Shown: piece by piece, positions 9,649-13,899 of the stretch | How the letters are laid out: each line of letters opens with the position of its first letter | How positions within the stretch are numbered: position 1 is the stretch's first letter | NCBI GenBank assembly: GCA_022925895.1 | Contig: JAKSYS010000253.1 | Coordinates: forward strand, 64,001-77,899 | DNA length: 13,899 nt | Direction of reading: 5' to 3' | Source of the DNA: Fragilaria crotonensis | Taxonomy: Eukaryota > Bacillariophyta > Fragilariophyceae > Fragilariales > Fragilariaceae | Notes under the pieces: model-generated | Told to the model about the DNA's origin: nothing | Database searches by the model: none | Seen by the model: the letters and a program-made list of their open reading frames with translations, nothing else | Program-made: the position numbers and the translations under genes

Positions 9649-9675
9649 ATCCAAACCTCGTGTTATAAAACGAAG

Positions 9676-9697
9676 CTTCATACTTCATACTTCATAC
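9676..9697 (+). repeat. Short tandem repeat (TACTTCA)3
   Basis: A 7-bp unit is repeated two full times after a partial copy and runs into TACTACTACT. It is a minor microsatellite 28 bp downstream of the Crypton stop. Confidence 0.8.
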
Positions 9698-9910
9698 TAC
9701 TACTGTACCGTTGTGCACTGTAAAATTTTTGTACTTCGCGAGTTACTTCACGCGGTGAAAGCATGGAGGGTTTTCCTACAGCGATCGTAGTATCTTCCTA
9801 CAGAGTTGTAAAATGAGTTTTAAGAATTTTAGGCACGACCACAGTACTAGTACATGGGGTGCAGTGCCAGGTGCCAGTTAGCATTAGGTTTTTTTTTAGA
9901 GAGCTTTAAC

Positions 9911-9940
9911 TTCGATTTAACCTAAAAACCTTAAATTGAA
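9911..9940. repeat. AT-rich hairpin upstream of SelT
   Basis: TTCGATTTA pairs with TAAATTGAA (8 of 9) around a 12-nt loop. It lies about 200 bp upstream of the SelT start, in the only stretch that could hold its promoter. I see no clear TATA box or initiator. Confidence 0.35.
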
Positions 9941-9967
9941 ATAATCAAAATTTAGAGGTTTTCGCAG

Positions 9968-9988
9968 CCCTTGACCCTTGACCCTTGA
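9968..9988 (+). repeat. Short tandem repeat (CCCTTGA)3
   Basis: Three perfect 7-bp copies lie 153 bp upstream of the SelT start codon. It may be part of the SelT 5' region. The purpose is unknown. Confidence 0.85.
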
Positions 9989-10140
9989 ATCAAAATGTGT
10001 CGTGTACGGTACGTTGCGGACACAGTCCCAGTCGTGTCATCGGACATGAAAGAAAAAGGACCCGCACCAATACGGGATCCGCGAATAGATCAATGCCCCG
10101 TATTGAGCTTAGAATTCATTCCATTCTCATTTTCCAAGCC

Positions 10141-10800
10141 ATGAAGTCCTTGTTGAAGCGCAGCTTGCTATTGACTACGTTCTTCGTCATCTCGGTCATC
10201 GTTGTTTCCACAGCGGAGGTGAGCAAGGCGAAACTTAACTATCGCTCGTGACGAATGAGCTAACTCGAAAGTCTTACACCATTTTCTCTTTCTCAGAATG
10301 AAGCTTTCGACGAGGAGAAAGCAGAATCTACAAAAAAGGGTCCATCAAGCGTGCATGTTTACTTCTCTGAAGAATGCGGCATGACGAGGAACTTTTTGCA
10401 TTTACAGAAGTTCCTCGAAGACACGTTTCCAGACCTTTCTGGCAATATCAGTGCCAGTGACTTCCCACCCGTTCCAACGGTCCTCGAAGAGATCCTTCCG
10501 GGCGTCCAGCTTTTTGCCATGGCGTTGATACTCTTTGGTGATCGGGTGTGGACCAGCATGTTGCGATTCCGACACGTGCCTTTGTGGTACTATCCTATCA
10601 AAGCGCATGGTATCCAATGCACCGTAGTTTTGTTCTTTGTGATTCCAAAGATATTGAATGGTTTTTTCGTCACGGGAGCCTTTGAAATTTACGTGGATGA
10701 CGAGTTAGCATACTCCAAACTTGAAACAGGCCGACTGCCCACTACAGAAGATGTTTTGGTCGTGTTTGAGAAGCTTGGCTTTGTTGCTTCCAAAATATAG
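10141..10800 (+). CDS. Selenoprotein T homologue (cysteine form), two exons
   Basis: SelT proteins are ER-membrane thioredoxin-like oxidoreductases of the Rdx family. Exon 1 is 10141-10218 and exon 2 is 10297-10800, joined in phase 0 across a 78-nt intron, giving 193 residues (human SelT is 195). Residues 1-26 form a hydrophobic signal peptide or anchor. The active-site loop is Y48-F-S-E-E-C53-G54: Cys53 (TGC 10375-10377) takes the place of selenocysteine, and Ser50 replaces the usual partner cysteine of C-x-x-U. Two hydrophobic stretches follow (about 92-107 and 131-151). The SelT signature T-G-A-F-E-I lies at 152-157, followed by S-K-L-E-T-G-R-L-P (166-174). An in-frame ATG at 10093 would add 16 residues, but 10141 gives a cleaner signal sequence and the family length. 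It is the only intact gene here and shows no indels. Confidence 0.88.
10219..10296 (+). other. Spliceosomal intron of the SelT gene
   Basis: The intron starts GTGAGC, ends in a pyrimidine-rich TTTTCTCTTTCTCAG and is 78 nt long. It contains in-frame stops (TGA at 10249), so it must be removed for the frame to continue. It separates the signal peptide from the thioredoxin-like domain. Confidence 0.88.
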
Positions 10801-11500
10801 CAGGCGAAAGCGATGGCTTGATTTCAACCACAATGACGCCCTCTTATTGGAATGGTGTTGATAATGATTGATGTATCTTTTCTGTCGAAACATGTCCCAT
10901 AAGCAAATGTGCAGTACACGTCTGGAAACCGATGGTTGGTACAAGTCTGCACTGGTGTTGGTGTAACCGTCGCAAGTATGCTCATTTGTCTCATTCGTGG
11001 TGACGTTATATTGTAGCAATTGTAAGGACCTAAAATGTTTGAAAAGTTGGAGTTCAAAATCCTATGCATCAGCCTTCCATTGTAGAGACCAACCTATGAA
11101 TTTGTTCGCAGCGTCCTGTACCACAGCAGTGGTTATGTAATCGTGTGCGCCGAAACGTGATTCATGAACAGCAGACTGAACAGTGCACTCGACATCCTTG
11201 CTCGCAACTGCGCAATGATCAGTCGATGCTCAGCCTTCTCCTCGACCAAGAAGATTGCCGTTTGCCGCGCTGATGTTGTTCACTGGCTGATACGTCCTTA
11301 GAATACCAGGTTCCGCACTGTACGCCAGTAAGGCTCCTTGCTTTAAGCTCAAATATCTGCCGGTGCCCAGTTTTACCATGTGGGTGAAGTGCGTTGGCTG
11401 GTAAAAGAGTGATGGTGAGTACTAGGTCTGGAAACATGACTGAGTGCACTCCGGTACGATGCTACGAATCAACTGGAGCAACGTTTAGAAACGAAAGCGA
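10801..11500. other. SelT 3' region; no recognised gene
   Basis: No plus-strand gene is seen. On the minus strand one frame is open from about 11404 to 11065 except for one stop at 11230-11232, with a Y-Q-P-V-N-N-I stretch that faintly recalls retroelement protease regions. I do not call it a gene. No polyadenylation signal is obvious after the SelT stop. Confidence 0.35.
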
Positions 11501-12500
11501 CAGTGGGGCTACCACTACTACTCAGTTATGGGGACTCGAGCCGAGGACTTCAGACTGTACGATTGACAATAGAGATGGACCCACCTCAGCCGCACAGTCG
11601 GTTGAAAAAGGTAAATGAGTGAATTGTGCGCTGCCTATGGGCAATTCATATTCACCCAAATCTGTTGAATTGTGCATCGACCATCCTTGGTCGTGTCGAC
11701 AGGAGTCGACTACCTCGGATTTTTCACTGAGTGAGCCCCCGGCTCCCGGAAATGACCCGAGCTTGTAGACCCAAGGCTCGAAAGAAAGGCAGACCACTGG
11801 TGGCGGCGGCCTTATGTGTCAAGTTCCAAATGACGGCAAGTGTGTACAAGGTTGTACCCTTGCTCATGTCCTGGCTAACTCGATGACACCGCCCGGTTCA
11901 ACCAGGCAGCCCGGGTCTTAAAGGAAGTCCTGTCCATAGGCGCCAGCAATACCGCAAGCACACTGTGAACCACCGCCGGGCTAATCAATAAACCAATGAA
12001 CCACTAAGTAAAAGTCGTCTGCTAAGACGCCGTCCGCAAAGGCATCCACGTCTGGTCCTTAACCGCCTGCTATGGCGAACACACAGGCGCAACCGCCGAA
12101 CAGCGTGTGCGCCCAACAATCATCATCAACCTGCGACAACCTGTCTAGGTGTCAGAGCCGTTGCCACTCGGCACACCGCCGCCGATGTTGATGGACATCG
12201 CACGTACACCTCGGACTCCGATAAAACCAAAAACACCAACCCAACCCCTTGACAGATGACTTCGCCAGCCCCGGGCCGCGGATTCAATGGCGAGGAATGG
12301 GACCGAAAGGGAAGAGGGTTCGGAGCCGAAGGACACGAATCAGGAGGAGACAAGAATCCCAGAATGAGAAAAGACTAGCACTGACAAATGAGACGAATGT
12401 GAGGACAACAGGTGAGTCAGTGATAGAAGGCAAGCAGGCGAACGTGGAGAAAACAGAGAGAGAGAGAGACGAGACACCGGGACAACATACCTATAGACAG
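11501..12500. other. GC-richer non-coding stretch with weak retroelement-like hints
   Basis: No frame shows a domain. A word close to a plant-type initiator-tRNA primer binding site (AGGTGTCAGAGCC, 12147-12159) is followed by a 40-codon ATG frame at 12256-12378, rich in Gly, Arg and Glu. This could be the start of a decayed LTR element, but I find no LTR pair and no pol. An (AG)n run occurs near 12457-12469. Confidence 0.3.
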
Positions 12501-13080
12501 TAACGCGAGCAAATTCTTCACGGCACCGGCAGCTGGGCTAATCGACGCGTTCGCAACACCGGCCTGTTTCATAAAGGCAATGCGAAAACTGGCCGCATCC
12601 ACACAACACGGACCCCCAGCAAATCACCCGTGAAGTTTGACTCGACCGACGGAGCGTGCCGCGGAACGAAACGAACAACAACTCGAGGAGGTGAACTCTG
12701 TCGAGGAGATGTTCGGTGATCGAAAAGCACGTTGACACCACGTTTGTTGTGTCTGACTTATATAGTTTACGAGTACTGTAGTACTGTAGAAGGGGTATGG
12801 AACCGAATTCACAGAACGCCGCGTGTTGGAAAAGATCGACAGCATTTTACGGGCAATGCGCATCATCTTGGGCGACAGAGCAGCAAAAGAGCCCCGGTAC
12901 TGTACTACAGTAAAATTAACAGATAAGAACACAGCGATAACGTGGGCAGTGGGCAGACGTTTGTAAAAAGTGCATATGAGGAGGCATCATGTGGTTGAGA
13001 GTTAAGACTTAAGGGACGTCAGAGGGGACAATAAGAGATTGGTTTCGAGCGCACTTCCTTGAAGCAATCCCATACATATC
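12501..13080. other. No recognisable gene; short inverted repeat inside
   Basis: Only overlapping short frames on both strands. The one structure is an inverted pair, TACTGTAGTACTGTA (12774-12788) and TACTGTACTACAGTA (12898-12912), matching at 14 of 15 positions. Confidence 0.45.
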
Positions 13081-13128
13081 TTGACCGAAAATGGGACAAA
13101 GACCTGGAGAGTCTCAAATACTGTGCAG

Positions 13129-13515
13129 GTAATGCAAACAGTGCTAACAAACAGGACCAGCAGCAACAACACTGCTGTCAACACCACTGGGAGCAGTTTG
13201 ACAGCTGAGACTGGACAGAACAGTGCTTCAGGACAAACATGCAGCAGAGGCCACCAACAAGCCCGTGGAGGCAGAGGCAGACGTGGCCGTAGGCCGTTGG
13301 TGCTCATCACTGATCTATTTCTCCTTGTTACACTGAATAAAAGGGAGAATCAAAGTACACAAGGAACTAGCAGTTGTTGTTGTACCATTACTGTTGATGA
13401 AACTGCACTGAAGCCAGGAGCTTGCACCCATGTATGCTTGTTGGCTACACAAATTCCTAAACGCACTGTATACGGCAAAACCCTACTACAAAAAATAACA
13501 GTTGTCCTGGTATGA
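13129..13515 (+). CDS. Doubtful open frame, polar N-terminus and RG-rich patch
   Basis: From ATG 13129 the frame gives 128 residues. The first 45 or so are rich in Asn, Ser, Thr and Gln, followed by a G-G-R-G-R-R-G-R-R patch (about 13267-13293). Such RG boxes bind RNA and occur in Gag-like and RNA-binding proteins. The rest of the frame shows no family feature and contains a run of four Cys. There is no intron evidence and no neighbouring partner. I do not recognise it, and it may be chance. Confidence 0.15.
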   Translation, partial: VMQTVLTNRTSSNNTAVNTTGSSLTAETGQNSASGQTCSRGHQQARGGRGRRGRRPLVLITDLFLLVTLNKRENQSTQGTSSCCCTITVDETALKPGACTHVCLLATQIPKRTVYGKTLLQKITVVLV

Positions 13516-13899
13516 TTCCTCTCAAAACCCTGGTCTTCTTTGTAACAGCACCAGTTCTTGCGCCACACCTGCCTTTCGCTTAGTATGCTGATGCACCAAG
13601 GACTGGCTGCTCTCCACATGTCAACGAATTCCCAACATGTGTCCTGCATTGCATTTGCTTAGCTAGTGCAACAATGTTTTTATGTGTGGTGCAGGACCAG
13701 ATTTGCAAGTGGGAGCAGCTAAGGCATTGAGACTCCATTGCTGCCATTGTTATCAGTGGCATGCAGACTCGTATGCTTGTTCCCACAACATGCTAATATT
13801 GCAAAAGCAGACCTGCTAGAATCAATCAAACCTGTATTAAATTTGTTCCTTCAAATGATATTGAGAAATAGCTAAGGAAATAAAACCAACCTACTAAAT
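13516..13899. other. No recognisable feature
   Basis: AT-balanced sequence to the window edge. Short minus-strand frames overlap here but carry no motif. Confidence 0.45.

Larger units (their letters stand above)
7479..9854 (+). mobile_element. Crypton-type tyrosine-recombinase transposon, boundaries tentative
   Basis: The span contains a single tyrosine-recombinase gene and no TIRs, as expected for Cryptons, which move by recombination of a circular form and leave only short direct repeats. ACTAGTACA occurs at 7479-7487 and again at 9846-9854, one copy on each side of the gene, and is a candidate boundary repeat. The word is short and partly palindromic, so chance is possible. The element lies three bases right of the TIR element's putative target duplication. 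Confidence 0.4.

Noticed and set aside
9985-10251. Longer SelT N-terminus from an upstream in-frame codon
   Set aside because: The frame reaches back to a TTG at 9985, and the added residues are basic and unlike the family; ATG 10141 gives a proper signal sequence and the usual length.
10819-10880. SECIS-like ATGA...TGAT arrangement after the SelT stop
   Set aside because: Only about 22 nt separate the two halves and the helix would be about 4 bp, far shorter than a real SECIS. The gene also uses TGC, not TGA, at the active site.
11520-11570. tRNA-like GGGACTCGAGCC word (antisense T-arm appearance)
   Set aside because: The T-stem does not pair and no anticodon stem or acceptor stem can be built from the surrounding bases.

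Overview
The window looks like an intergenic, transposon-rich piece of a eukaryotic nuclear genome, most likely a diatom or another stramenopile. The reasons are one spliced gene with a short GT-AG intron, a Crypton-type tyrosine recombinase ending in a GCR1_C-like DNA-binding domain of the kind I associate with stramenopiles, a LINE-like RT-RNase H element, and several TIR elements. The assignment is inference; nothing in the window proves the species. There is no operon, CRISPR array or defence locus, and I found no convincing new multi-gene system.

Layout. Positions 1-4100 hold the 3' part of a non-LTR retrotransposon. Its reading frame is open from the left window edge to a stop at 3987-3989, apart from one frameshift at about 984-989. 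From 4100 to 5000 there is telomere-like (GGGTTA-type) sequence, split by a 781-bp PIF/Harbinger-like MITE (4189-4969) with 15-bp perfect TIRs and a TTA duplication. Positions 4973-5414 are featureless. Positions 5420-7471 look like a second, non-autonomous TIR element carrying three tandem 170-bp units. Positions 7613-9648 hold a decayed Crypton recombinase with three frameshifts and one in-frame stop.

The only host gene I can support lies at 10141-10800. It is a two-exon selenoprotein T homologue of 193 residues. The selenocysteine position carries cysteine and the partner cysteine is serine, giving an unusual S-x-x-C active site. From 10801 to the right edge (13899) I see no convincing gene, only short repeats, weak retroelement-like hints and an RG-rich open frame.

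How the parts relate: the transposons appear to have piled up on one side of the SelT gene. The Crypton ends roughly 300-500 bp upstream of the SelT start. The TIR element abuts the Crypton's left side, and the MITE sits inside the telomere-like tract that follows the LINE. The mobile coding regions carry small indels, which could be true decay or, if this is a raw long-read assembly, sequencing errors.
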